DNA of 64,000 nt from assembly GCA_019448385.1 (NCBI GenBank), contig JAGTXO010000002.1, positions 1,240,001 to 1,304,000 on the forward strand. The letters run 5' to 3'. A program made the position numbers and the translations under genes. Origin of the DNA: Diacronema lutheri (lineage: Eukaryota > Haptophyta > Pavlovophyceae > Pavlovales > Pavlovaceae). Every line of letters starts with the position of its first letter. Position 1 is the stretch's first letter. The notes beneath the pieces are model-generated. The model made no database searches. It saw nothing but the letters and a program-made list of their open reading frames with translations, and had not been told where the DNA came from. Shown here one piece after another: positions 51,158 through 58,775 of the stretch.

Positions 51158-52276
51158 TCATCCGGCGGGCGCCAGCCGGCACGCACGTCGGTGCTCGGCC
51201 GAAGCCACGTGCCGCTTCACGTCAGCCATATTGGACAGGCGCACAGCCGAGCCGCCGGCCGAGTGCGCGCACACGGCACAGGCCATCTCGCCCTTGAGCA
51301 GCGCCTCGACCGTCCCGAGCTGCGCGCGAGGCACGTCAGCCGCGCCGCAGCGCTCGAGCTCGTCCACACACTGCTCGAGGGGCAGAAAGAAGGTGCTGTT
51401 GAACGAAAGCCAGTGGCGCTTCGTCTTGAGCGCATCCGAGTCAAGGTCGGCGCTCAGAAAGTGCACGTGCAGATGGTTCATCGAAGGCACACGGTGCAGG
51501 CCGATGAGCAGCCGGACGTCCGGCAGCGCGCCGCTCGCGCGCATCGATCGCTCAAGCCAACGCGCGCAGTCGACGAGCTCGCGCATGGCGTGCACATGCT
51601 CGGAGCGCAGGTCGCAAGGCGCGCGTACGCCGCGTAGCTCTGCACCGAGCGGCAGCAGCAGCAGGTGCACACGCGCTTTGGCGTACGCGTCGTACGCGAC
51701 GAGCACGCGCTCGTCAAAGTGGTACGCGCGGCCGGACCGAAGCGCTTCGCTCGGGTCGCGCGTGAGGCACACAAGGGCGTCGAGGCCCTCGAACCGTTCG
51801 GGCTTCGCATGCGGCGTGTACGCGCGCACGAGCGGTGCCATGGACACGTACGGCGACGCTGCGGCCGACTTGGCGCGCTTTGGCGTCGACTCGCCCTCGC
51901 GCGGCGAGTCACACGCGACCGGTGAGGGCGGCGCGGCCGCCGCGCGCCCGAGTAAAAAGGCGACGGGCTGGCGCGCGGCGAGAAGACCGATGGACTCGCC
52001 CGGCCGCAGCTCGAACTCGTCGCCGCGACGCGCGGCGGGAAGGCGTGCGAGCCCGTCTGCGCCCGTGATCACCGACGGGTTCTTCCCGAGCACCGTGCCT
52101 CGGAGCACGGCCCAGGACTCGTCGGCCCACACCTCCAGCTGCTCGCGCGAGACGAACGCGCGCTCGTCCCCCGATGCGTGCTCGCGCCCGAGACGCAGTC
52201 GAGTGCCGGCGCGCAGTGACACGTTCGCGCCGCCCGGGAGACGAAGGAGCGCGTCCTCGACGCCGTCTCGCGACAT
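51158..52276 (-). CDS. APTX: Aprataxin (FHA-HIT-zinc finger DNA deadenylase), 372 aa
   Basis: Three domains in order. The first is an FHA-like phosphopeptide module (residues about 5-115: 'GTRLRLGREHASGDERAFVS' with the GR...S pattern). The second is a HIT domain with 'VLVAYDAYAKARVHLLLLPL' and the catalytic His triad in 'VPSMNHLHVHFLS' near residue 270. The third is a C-terminal C2H2 zinc finger ('CAVCAHSAGG', with His-x5-His later). Aprataxin removes AMP left on DNA 5' ends by failed ligation, in nuclear single-strand break repair. All catalytic histidines are present and the domain order equals the human enzyme. An in-frame ATG 75 nt upstream is possible; the shorter start is preferred because FHA homology begins there. 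Confidence 0.9.
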   Translation of the reverse strand: MSRDGVEDALLRLPGGANVSLRAGTRLRLGREHASGDERAFVSREQLEVWADESWAVLRGTVLGKNPSVITGADGLARLPAARRGDEFELRPGESIGLLAARQPVAFLLGRAAAAPPSPVACDSPREGESTPKRAKSAAASPYVSMAPLVRAYTPHAKPERFEGLDALVCLTRDPSEALRSGRAYHFDERVLVAYDAYAKARVHLLLLPLGAELRGVRAPCDLRSEHVHAMRELVDCARWLERSMRASGALPDVRLLIGLHRVPSMNHLHVHFLSADLDSDALKTKRHWLSFNSTFFLPLEQCVDELERCGAADVPRAQLGTVEALLKGEMACAVCAHSAGGSAVRLSNMADVKRHVASAEHRRACRLAPAG

Positions 52277-52478
52277 TTTCGTCCGTCCAACTTGATGACT
52301 GAATAATTTTGAGTCACGACGACGAGGCGTGATCTCATGGCTCGACGACATTGGTGGCTACTCGATTCCCCCGCAGCTGGTGCTGACCCCGCTGTCCTGA
52401 CGTAAGCGCCGTTAGTAGTATCTCATGGCTCCTAGACAGTGTAGACAGCGCCACGTGCACGCCCAAAATTGAAAGTCC

Positions 52479-53918
52479 TCAAGGTTTGGCGCCGCGAGGG
52501 GCCGTGCGATCGCGCTTGAAGAAGCGGAGTGCCGCGGACGAGACCGGCACGGCGGGCGGCCCCGTCTGCTCGCACTTCCACGTGCAGAAGAAGGCGGGGT
52601 GCTGCACGTCCTCTTTTGAGCGCGGGTAGCCCATGTCGCGGTGGATTCGGCGGCATTGCCGGCAGCTTTCGGTGAAAAAGGCGCCGCACTCCGAGCATGT
52701 CGGCCGCTGGTCCTCGAAAATCTTTTGCCACTCAAAATGGACGGCAGGCGTGCGCTGCTTGCCCGTGAACGTCTCGGTGAACACGCCTCCAGCGCTCAGC
52801 TCGTCCGCGCCGCACGCGGCCTGCACCGCCATGTTGAGCACATCCTTGCGGGCCTTGTCGAGCTTGGCGAGGCTGTCCCGGAGCGCGCCGCTGTGGCACG
52901 AGTCGGCGATGACGATAAAATATTGGCTCCGGCGCGCACCGATTGGCTTTGCCTCCCAGCACTCGAGCAGGTCCTCAAAGGTGATGACCCCGTCCTCCAC
53001 GACGAGCGCGCCGCGGTGCGCTGCGTCGCCCGATCCATGGCCGGCAAAGTACAGGATGAAGACGCGTTTGCCGGCGGTCGCGAGCATCCGGTTGAGCTTG
53101 CTGCGAAAGGCGACGCGCGTCAGCGCTCCCGACTCGTCCTTCCCGACAAACGAGGTGTGCACGTGCACGCCGGGTAGCTCGCGCGCCTCGAAGAAACGCT
53201 TCATCGTCTGCACGTCGCGCAGCACGTCGGGCAGCGCGTTCGAGCCGCGGCTGGCGAGCGCGCTCGCGCGGCGCGGGACATAACGCGCGCGGAAATCGAT
53301 GCCCGTCAGCTCTTTGCGCGAGACGCCGGCCAGGTTGATGGGGTCCTGCGACGCACCGATGAGCAGCGCGACGCCGCCATCTTCGAGAGGCGGCGCGCTC
53401 AGATCACGAGCGGGCGCTGCTGTTGGGGCGGGCGACGAGGCGCTCGCGGCGGACGTGGAGGCGCTGGAAGGCCCAAACGCCGGGTGGCCTTCGATCGCCG
53501 CACGCCACGTCTCCTTGTGGCCCTTATGGCCGAGCGGGTCATCGATCCCGAGCCGGCGCGCGCGCTCCTTAAGCTCGTTGAGCGTGAGCGTCGCGAGGTC
53601 GTCGGGCGGCGAGCGCGGCTGCGTGGCGGCAGGAAGCGCGGGGTTGGGTGGCGTCGAAGTCCTGCCGGCATCCACCGCGTGAGGTGCGACGGCTTCCGCG
53701 ATCGCTGAGCGCCACGTAGCGGCCGCATTGGCGTTCCCGTGCGCGCGGGCGTCCGTGATGCCCAGCTCTGCGCCAGCCTGCTTTAGGGCGTCACGGCTTG
53801 CGCTTTCGAGGGTTGCGAGCACGTGCGCAGCCCACACCGCCTTACCATCGCTCGCGAGCGGCCGCTCGCCGCCGCCGAGCACTCCGGCCGCGACCTTCAG
53901 CTGTGCTACCGTGGGCAT
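52479..53918 (-). CDS. Caspase-like (C14) cysteine protease with two N-terminal SAP-like helical motifs, 479 aa
   Basis: The C14 fold is shown by 'GGVALLIGASQ' (first strand), 'TMKRFFEARELPGVHVHTSF', the catalytic His in 'VFILYFAGHGSGD' (His294) and Cys in 'FIVIADSCHSGAL' (Cys341). The spacing fits metacaspase/paracaspase relatives. The C-terminus has a Cys-rich segment ('RPTCSECGAFFTESCRQCRR') that could bind zinc. Before the protease are two related helical units, each ending in a T-W-R-x-A-I motif ('ATWRSAIAEAV' and 'ETWRAAIEGH') and preceded by a L-G-I-x-D turn, resembling SAP or Rho-N-like modules. Target specificity (Arg/Lys versus Asp) cannot be read. Single exon; the start at 53918 is the Met before the first ordered segment. 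Confidence 0.8.
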   Translation of the reverse strand: MPTVAQLKVAAGVLGGGERPLASDGKAVWAAHVLATLESASRDALKQAGAELGITDARAHGNANAAATWRSAIAEAVAPHAVDAGRTSTPPNPALPAATQPRSPPDDLATLTLNELKERARRLGIDDPLGHKGHKETWRAAIEGHPAFGPSSASTSAASASSPAPTAAPARDLSAPPLEDGGVALLIGASQDPINLAGVSRKELTGIDFRARYVPRRASALASRGSNALPDVLRDVQTMKRFFEARELPGVHVHTSFVGKDESGALTRVAFRSKLNRMLATAGKRVFILYFAGHGSGDAAHRGALVVEDGVITFEDLLECWEAKPIGARRSQYFIVIADSCHSGALRDSLAKLDKARKDVLNMAVQAACGADELSAGGVFTETFTGKQRTPAVHFEWQKIFEDQRPTCSECGAFFTESCRQCRRIHRDMGYPRSKEDVQHPAFFCTWKCEQTGPPAVPVSSAALRFFKRDRTAPRGAKP

Positions 53919-54128
53919 CAGCGTTTCCTTGACGTCTTGGTTGAAGCGGCAAGCTTGAGGACAAATTATTGCTTGAGAATCTGACAGGTTGGGGCATAAC
54001 ACTGAATTGGTTTTGGGGGAAGCATACGCGCTCACAGCTTTTCCACACTCACAAGGGAGCGACGCGCGGCGTGCCGCGGCGCGGCGCGCGCGTCGGCACT
54101 GGCATCCGCTTGGCGGCGAGGGCGCGAC

Positions 54129-57100
54129 TTACATGCGCGACCAGAAGGCTCCACGACGCACCACCTTGGCGCCGCTTGGCCAGTTTGGCCGAACGCCGTC
54201 AGCACGCGCGCGCAGCTCGACGTCGGGCGCAACGGCGCTGGCCGGCATCTTGACCTTGTCGAGGGCGCGGGGCGCGTCGAGGGCGCCTCGCGCGCAAGCG
54301 GCGACGGCGTCCACTTGGCCGCACGCAGGCAAATTGTCGCACACGTGCTCGTGCGCCGCCGCGCTGAGTGGGGTGACGTGCGGCGGGGCGGCGTGCGACG
54401 GCGCGGCGTGCGGCGGCGCGACGTGCGGCGGCGCGACGTGCGGCGGCGCGACGTGCGGCGGCGCGACATTGAGCGGCAGGGCGCTGAGCGGCGCATTTGG
54501 TGGCAGCAGCGCGCGCGCGCGGATCGTCGAGCGCAGCTGCGCGATGAGGTCACTTGCGCTGCTGCCACCAAACGACGCCCGCTGCGCTAGCCCGCCGAGC
54601 AGGCGCGGTGCATCGCGCAGGTCGCGTGGCGGCTCGAGCCTGCTCGCGCGCTGGGCCTTGGATGGCGGCGTGTCGACCTCGTCCGCATGCTTGAATTGGT
54701 CAAAGAAGGCGTCCAGTGCGTCGTTGCTCGCGTCGCACGGCGCGCGCGAGGCCGGAGAAGGGCCCGGCGCATCGTGCAGCACGCCACGCTTGCGCGCGCG
54801 CGGGTCGGATCGCGGCGCAGCGCCTCCGGGCGTCGCAAACTGTTCAGGCGCAGTTGCCGGGCGCAGCGCGCGTCCTGCGACCGCGCTCGCATCGCCGACG
54901 GGCGGCCGCGCGCCGTTGGCGGCGACGCTCGACATGCGGCGCTGCGCGCTAAGCGTCGACGCCCCGCCGTCCGCGCCGCGCTCGCGCTTGCGCGGCGTGA
55001 GCGGCGGCGGCGGCGGCGGCTGCTCACGCTGCGCATGCTGCGCGACCTGCTCCGGCGCGTGCGGCTGCGCGCGCGGCTTGGCGGCTGGCTTGCGCTGCGG
55101 CGTGGGCGGTGGAGGTGGGCACGGCGGCGCCGCAATCGGCTGCAGCGCAAGCTCGATCGGTTCGCCCCCGCGCGCGTCGAGCGGCATGCGCACGCGCGCC
55201 TCAACGTCGATGCCGACGTAGTGCTCGTGCAGCAGGCAGATGCGCAGCGCGCCGCCGGGCGCAGAGACGGCGCGCGGGGGGAGGCAGAAGGAGACGCTCT
55301 GCTCGAGCTCGTGCAGCTTGAAAGGTTTGCACAGGAAGAGGCTTGAGCCGACGGCGTCGCCGACGAGCAGCGTGAACTTGGCGTCGGCGCTGCGCGCGTC
55401 AAACACGCTCGGCGGGCGCACGCACGTCGCGCCCACAGAGAGGCGGCCGGCCGCGTCCGCGTTGGGCGCGGCGACCGTGACGTCATTGTCGCGGCGCACC
55501 CACACGCTGAGCTCGGGGATCCGGCGCGCCTTGTTCGCGAGCTCGGCGCCGAACGGCGCCGACTTGAAGCAGCTGCACTCGAGCTGCGATGCGCGCGCGC
55601 GCGCGACGCCCTTGATCGACGTGATGCCCACCGCGACGAGCCGATCGGCGAGCACGTCGCCGATGCCGGGCAGCTGCGTGAGCAGCTTGCTTGGCGCGTC
55701 ACCCCAGCCCGCGCCGCGCGCGAGGCAACGCGCGAGCGTGTGCGCGTGGAGGAGCGTCTCGAAGTGGCCGCGCTCGCGCGCGAGCTCGCCGATGCACACG
55801 AGCAGCCGCTGCCCCTCCTTGGCGGCGCGGCCCATCGCGGCGAGCAGCTCGCCGTCGCGCACCTCGCCGCCGCATGCGACTTGCAGGAGCACGTTGGTCT
55901 TGAGCACGCTGTCGCCCACCTTTGCGACCTGCAGCTTCGCGTCGAGGCACGGGTAGCGCACGCCCTTGTTGAGCTCGTAGAGCGGCTTGCGCTCCGACCG
56001 GCGAAGTGAGTCCTGCAGCTCGGCGCAGCGCGAGAGCAGGCCGAGGAGCTGCTCGACGGACATGTGCGGCGTGAGCTGGGCGGTGATCAGTGCCATCGAC
56101 TGGAAGCGCACCGAGTAATGCGCCATGATCCGTCCGGCTGGCAGTGGCTCGATCGTTGCCCCCGCATTGCCGAGACGGATGAGCCCCGCCGCGTGCAGCT
56201 TGCCGAGCTCCAGCAGGCAAAGGCGCGACACTTCCGCGTCGAGCTGCTGCTGAGTGGCGTCGCGCGGGAGGCGAAAGTTGTGCCGCAGGCTCGCGTCGAG
56301 GACGCACTTGTAGAGGAACGTGCTCTTGACGAAGCCAAGCGCGACCTCCGCCGATATCATGTACGACGCGGTGTTGATCTCCGCGTTGAGGTGCTCGCAT
56401 AAATGCTCGTGCATGTGCGAGCAGATGGGCTGCACGCCGTTGAGCAGGTCGGTGTACTTGGCGGCGCTCGCCTCGGTCGTGAGCACGACGCACTTGCCCT
56501 CCGTGTCGTACTGCGGCCGCCCCGCGCGCCCTGCCATCTGCAAGATGTCTGAGTTCGAATAGTCGACAAAGCCCTCGGTCGCGCCGTACCAGCGCGTCGT
56601 GCCGCAGATCACGACGAGATGCGCCGGCAGGTTGACGCCGAGGCTGAGCCCGCCCGTCGCGCAGAGGACGCTCAGGTGGCCGTCGGCGAAGAGGTTCTCG
56701 ATGACGCGCCGCTCCTCCGCGCTCATCGACGCCACGTGGTACGCAACGCCCGAACGGAGGAGCTGAGCGAGCTGCGCCGAGCCGCGAAACGTAGCAGTGG
56801 CCGCCGCCGCCGCCGCCTCGACGCTCCGATTCGGCACGCCCGAGCTGGCAAGCTTGAGCGCGCCGTCGATGGAGAGCTTGCGAGTCGAGAAGAAGACGAG
56901 CGTCGGGCGCCCGCTGGAGTGGTCGCGGATCGTGCCGGGCAGCGCGGGTAGCAGCGTGTCCTGGTCAAAGCGCGCCGGGATGGACGAGCGGAAGCCGGTC
57001 ACCGTCACGGAGAGCGGCGTCGGCCGAAAGCTGCTGTCAAAGTTGTGGATGACCGTCTGCTCCTCGCCAAGCCACGCGCAGAGGGTGCGCGGGTTGGCCA

Positions 57101-57827
57101 TCGTTGCCGAGAGCGCAAGCACACGCAGCCTTGCGATCGGCATCGCCACGAGTTCGGGGATGCGGCTGATCATGCGCATCCGAGAGACGACCGCCTCGAT
57201 CGTCGGCCCGCGCCGCTCGCCGAGCATGTGCACCTCGTCGACGCAGAGGAGCGCCACCTGGCCGATGACCGAGTCGGCGTTGCGGTGCGTGCGCGTCCAC
57301 ACGTCCCACTTCTCCGTCGTTGCGACGATCACGCGCGCCTTGCTCAGGCCCTCGACGACCTTGAGCGGCGACCACGCGCCCTGGTCGTCGGCACTGTCCG
57401 TGTCGCCCGTCAGGAGCATCACGTCGAGGCCGTGCGGCGCGAAGCGCGCCGTCCAGTCGGCGCAACGTTCGCTGCAGATGCTCTTCATCGGTGCGAGAAA
57501 GAGCGCCTTGCCGTTCGGCACCGTCTCGATCATCCGCACCAGCGCCAGTTCGAAGACGCCCGTCTTGCCGCTCGCGGTCGGCGACGCGACGACGAGGTTG
57601 ACGTCCGAGCGCAGCACGTCGGTGGCGACGGCGCTCTGCACGGCGTTGAGCGTCGCGTGGCGGAACATGCCGTGGTAGCGCGGCGGGAGCACTGCGCTCA
57701 GCGGCGTGCGCGGCGTTGCCATGTTGCGCTTAGCGGCGGCGCCCTCGAGGTGCTCGGTCTCGTCGTCCGTGGCTTGCTTATAAGAGCCGGCCAGGCCAAA
57801 TTGGCGCCTTCGACCACAACGCGCCAT
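54129..57827 (-). CDS. HFM1: Meiotic Ski2-like DNA helicase HFM1/MER3, 1,232 aa
   Basis: Superfamily 2 helicase motifs: 'VVASPTASGKT' (residues 79-89), 'DEVHMLGERRGPTIEAVVSR' (from 197), 'LALSATMANP', 'CATGGLSLGVNLPAHLVVI' and 'QMAGRAGRPQYDTEG'. These are followed by a winged helix and a Sec63-like domain and a helix-hairpin-helix ('QLPGIGDVLADRLVAVGITS'). This is the HFM1/MER3 pattern, distinct from BRR2, which has two cassettes. MER3 stabilises recombination intermediates to promote crossovers, so its presence implies a sexual cycle. The C-terminal 350 residues are low complexity with a tandem PPHVA repeat. Single exon; an internal Met at 57722 is an alternative start. It is head-to-head with SAP30BP (91 bp). 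Confidence 0.9.
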   Translation of the reverse strand: MARCGRRRQFGLAGSYKQATDDETEHLEGAAAKRNMATPRTPLSAVLPPRYHGMFRHATLNAVQSAVATDVLRSDVNLVVASPTASGKTGVFELALVRMIETVPNGKALFLAPMKSICSERCADWTARFAPHGLDVMLLTGDTDSADDQGAWSPLKVVEGLSKARVIVATTEKWDVWTRTHRNADSVIGQVALLCVDEVHMLGERRGPTIEAVVSRMRMISRIPELVAMPIARLRVLALSATMANPRTLCAWLGEEQTVIHNFDSSFRPTPLSVTVTGFRSSIPARFDQDTLLPALPGTIRDHSSGRPTLVFFSTRKLSIDGALKLASSGVPNRSVEAAAAAATATFRGSAQLAQLLRSGVAYHVASMSAEERRVIENLFADGHLSVLCATGGLSLGVNLPAHLVVICGTTRWYGATEGFVDYSNSDILQMAGRAGRPQYDTEGKCVVLTTEASAAKYTDLLNGVQPICSHMHEHLCEHLNAEINTASYMISAEVALGFVKSTFLYKCVLDASLRHNFRLPRDATQQQLDAEVSRLCLLELGKLHAAGLIRLGNAGATIEPLPAGRIMAHYSVRFQSMALITAQLTPHMSVEQLLGLLSRCAELQDSLRRSERKPLYELNKGVRYPCLDAKLQVAKVGDSVLKTNVLLQVACGGEVRDGELLAAMGRAAKEGQRLLVCIGELARERGHFETLLHAHTLARCLARGAGWGDAPSKLLTQLPGIGDVLADRLVAVGITSIKGVARARASQLECSCFKSAPFGAELANKARRIPELSVWVRRDNDVTVAAPNADAAGRLSVGATCVRPPSVFDARSADAKFTLLVGDAVGSSLFLCKPFKLHELEQSVSFCLPPRAVSAPGGALRICLLHEHYVGIDVEARVRMPLDARGGEPIELALQPIAAPPCPPPPPTPQRKPAAKPRAQPHAPEQVAQHAQREQPPPPPPLTPRKRERGADGGASTLSAQRRMSSVAANGARPPVGDASAVAGRALRPATAPEQFATPGGAAPRSDPRARKRGVLHDAPGPSPASRAPCDASNDALDAFFDQFKHADEVDTPPSKAQRASRLEPPRDLRDAPRLLGGLAQRASFGGSSASDLIAQLRSTIRARALLPPNAPLSALPLNVAPPHVAPPHVAPPHVAPPHAAPSHAAPPHVTPLSAAAHEHVCDNLPACGQVDAVAACARGALDAPRALDKVKMPASAVAPDVELRARADGVRPNWPSGAKVVRRGAFWSRM
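54375..54475 (-). repeat. 15-nt tandem repeat in HFM1 coding for (APPHV)n
   Basis: About six to seven units of cggcggcgcgacgtg (minus strand: APPHV/APPHA). The last four are almost identical, indicating recent slippage. Confidence 0.85.
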
Positions 57828-57918
57828 TTGAAAATCGCAAGGGCGGCGCGGTGTGGCTCAAGGTCGCGCGAGCACGCGACGCGCGCGTGAGCGCGGGCGG
57901 ACGCGCGGTGGCGGAGCG
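57828..57918. promoter_or_regulatory. Bidirectional promoter region, HFM1 / SAP30BP
   Basis: 91 bp between divergent starts. It begins tgaaaatcgcaagggcggcg directly next to the HFM1 start; the minus-strand form ttttcaaatggcg resembles the CEP131/CHTOP interval. Confidence 0.45.
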
Positions 57919-58700
57919 ATGAGCCTGCTCGCGCTCACGGCTTACTTGAGCGACTCGGACGGTGACGCGGACGGCGCGCAAGCCGCGGGTGCGCGCGCGA
58001 CCGAGCGCGCGCGCGGCGCGGCGTGTGGCTTCCGCCGAGTTCGCGCCGGAGCGCGCGCGCGCGTCGGCTTACGCGCGCGGAGCAAACGCCGCGCGCCGCG
58101 CACTCGGCTGCAGGCTCGCCCGCGCTCGAGGACCAGCCCATTCTTGCGCGTGCCACGCCGGCCGGCCGCACCGCGAGCGGGCAGCATCCGCCGGTCGATT
58201 TTGCTCGGCTGCTCGATGTCGACGCGCCGGTCTCGCCGGCGCTGCAGGCCAAGGTGGAGGCGCTGCACCGCAAGGTGACGCAGGGGTATTCCGTCAACCG
58301 GCACATCCGCGAAGCCAAGACCTTTCGCAACCCCGACCTGCTCGAAAAGCTCGTGCAGATCTTTGGCGTCGACCAGCGCGGCACAAATTTTTCGCCGTCC
58401 GTATGGCAGCCGCACAACCTGCCGGCCGAGCTCAACTACAAGGCGCTGGAAGAGGCGCGCCGCCAGGTCGCGCAGCGACAGCACGAAGAGCGCATGGCTA
58501 GCGGCCGCGTCACCTTTGTGCCGGCGCACGCAGAGCCGGCCGCCGCGGCTGCGCCCGTGGCCGAGCGCGCGCACAAGCCAAAGCGGAGCAAGTGGGACGT
58601 GTCGGGCGGCGTGCCGTCTGCGGGCGCAGCCGGCGTGGCCGTGAAGCGCGAGCACGGCACGCCCGACGCCGACGCCGACAAGCGCCAACGGTGCGACTGA
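57919..58700 (+). CDS. SAP30BP: SAP30-binding protein / HCNGP-like spliceosome factor, 218 aa, two exons
   Basis: Exons 57919-57988 and 58114-58700 are joined across a 125-nt intron (donor GCGG|gtgcgc, acceptor gcag|GC, phase 1). The start 'MSLLALTAYLSDSDGDAD' is the acidic leader common to the family. The HCNGP core follows the intron: 'VNRHIREAKTFRNPDLLEKL', then 'IFGVDQRGTNFSPSVWQPHN' and 'NYKALEEARRQVAQRQ'. SAP30BP helps recruit splicing factors for short introns and acts as a transcription corepressor in animals. The C-terminus is Lys/Arg/Asp-rich with a possible nuclear signal ('HKPKRSKWD'). Confidence 0.88.
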
Positions 58701-58775
58701 CGGCTAGCACTCTCACTGAGGAAACCGTGTCTTCCAGTGACTGAGCTGCGGGCCGCCGAGCTCCAGTCGTGCGCA

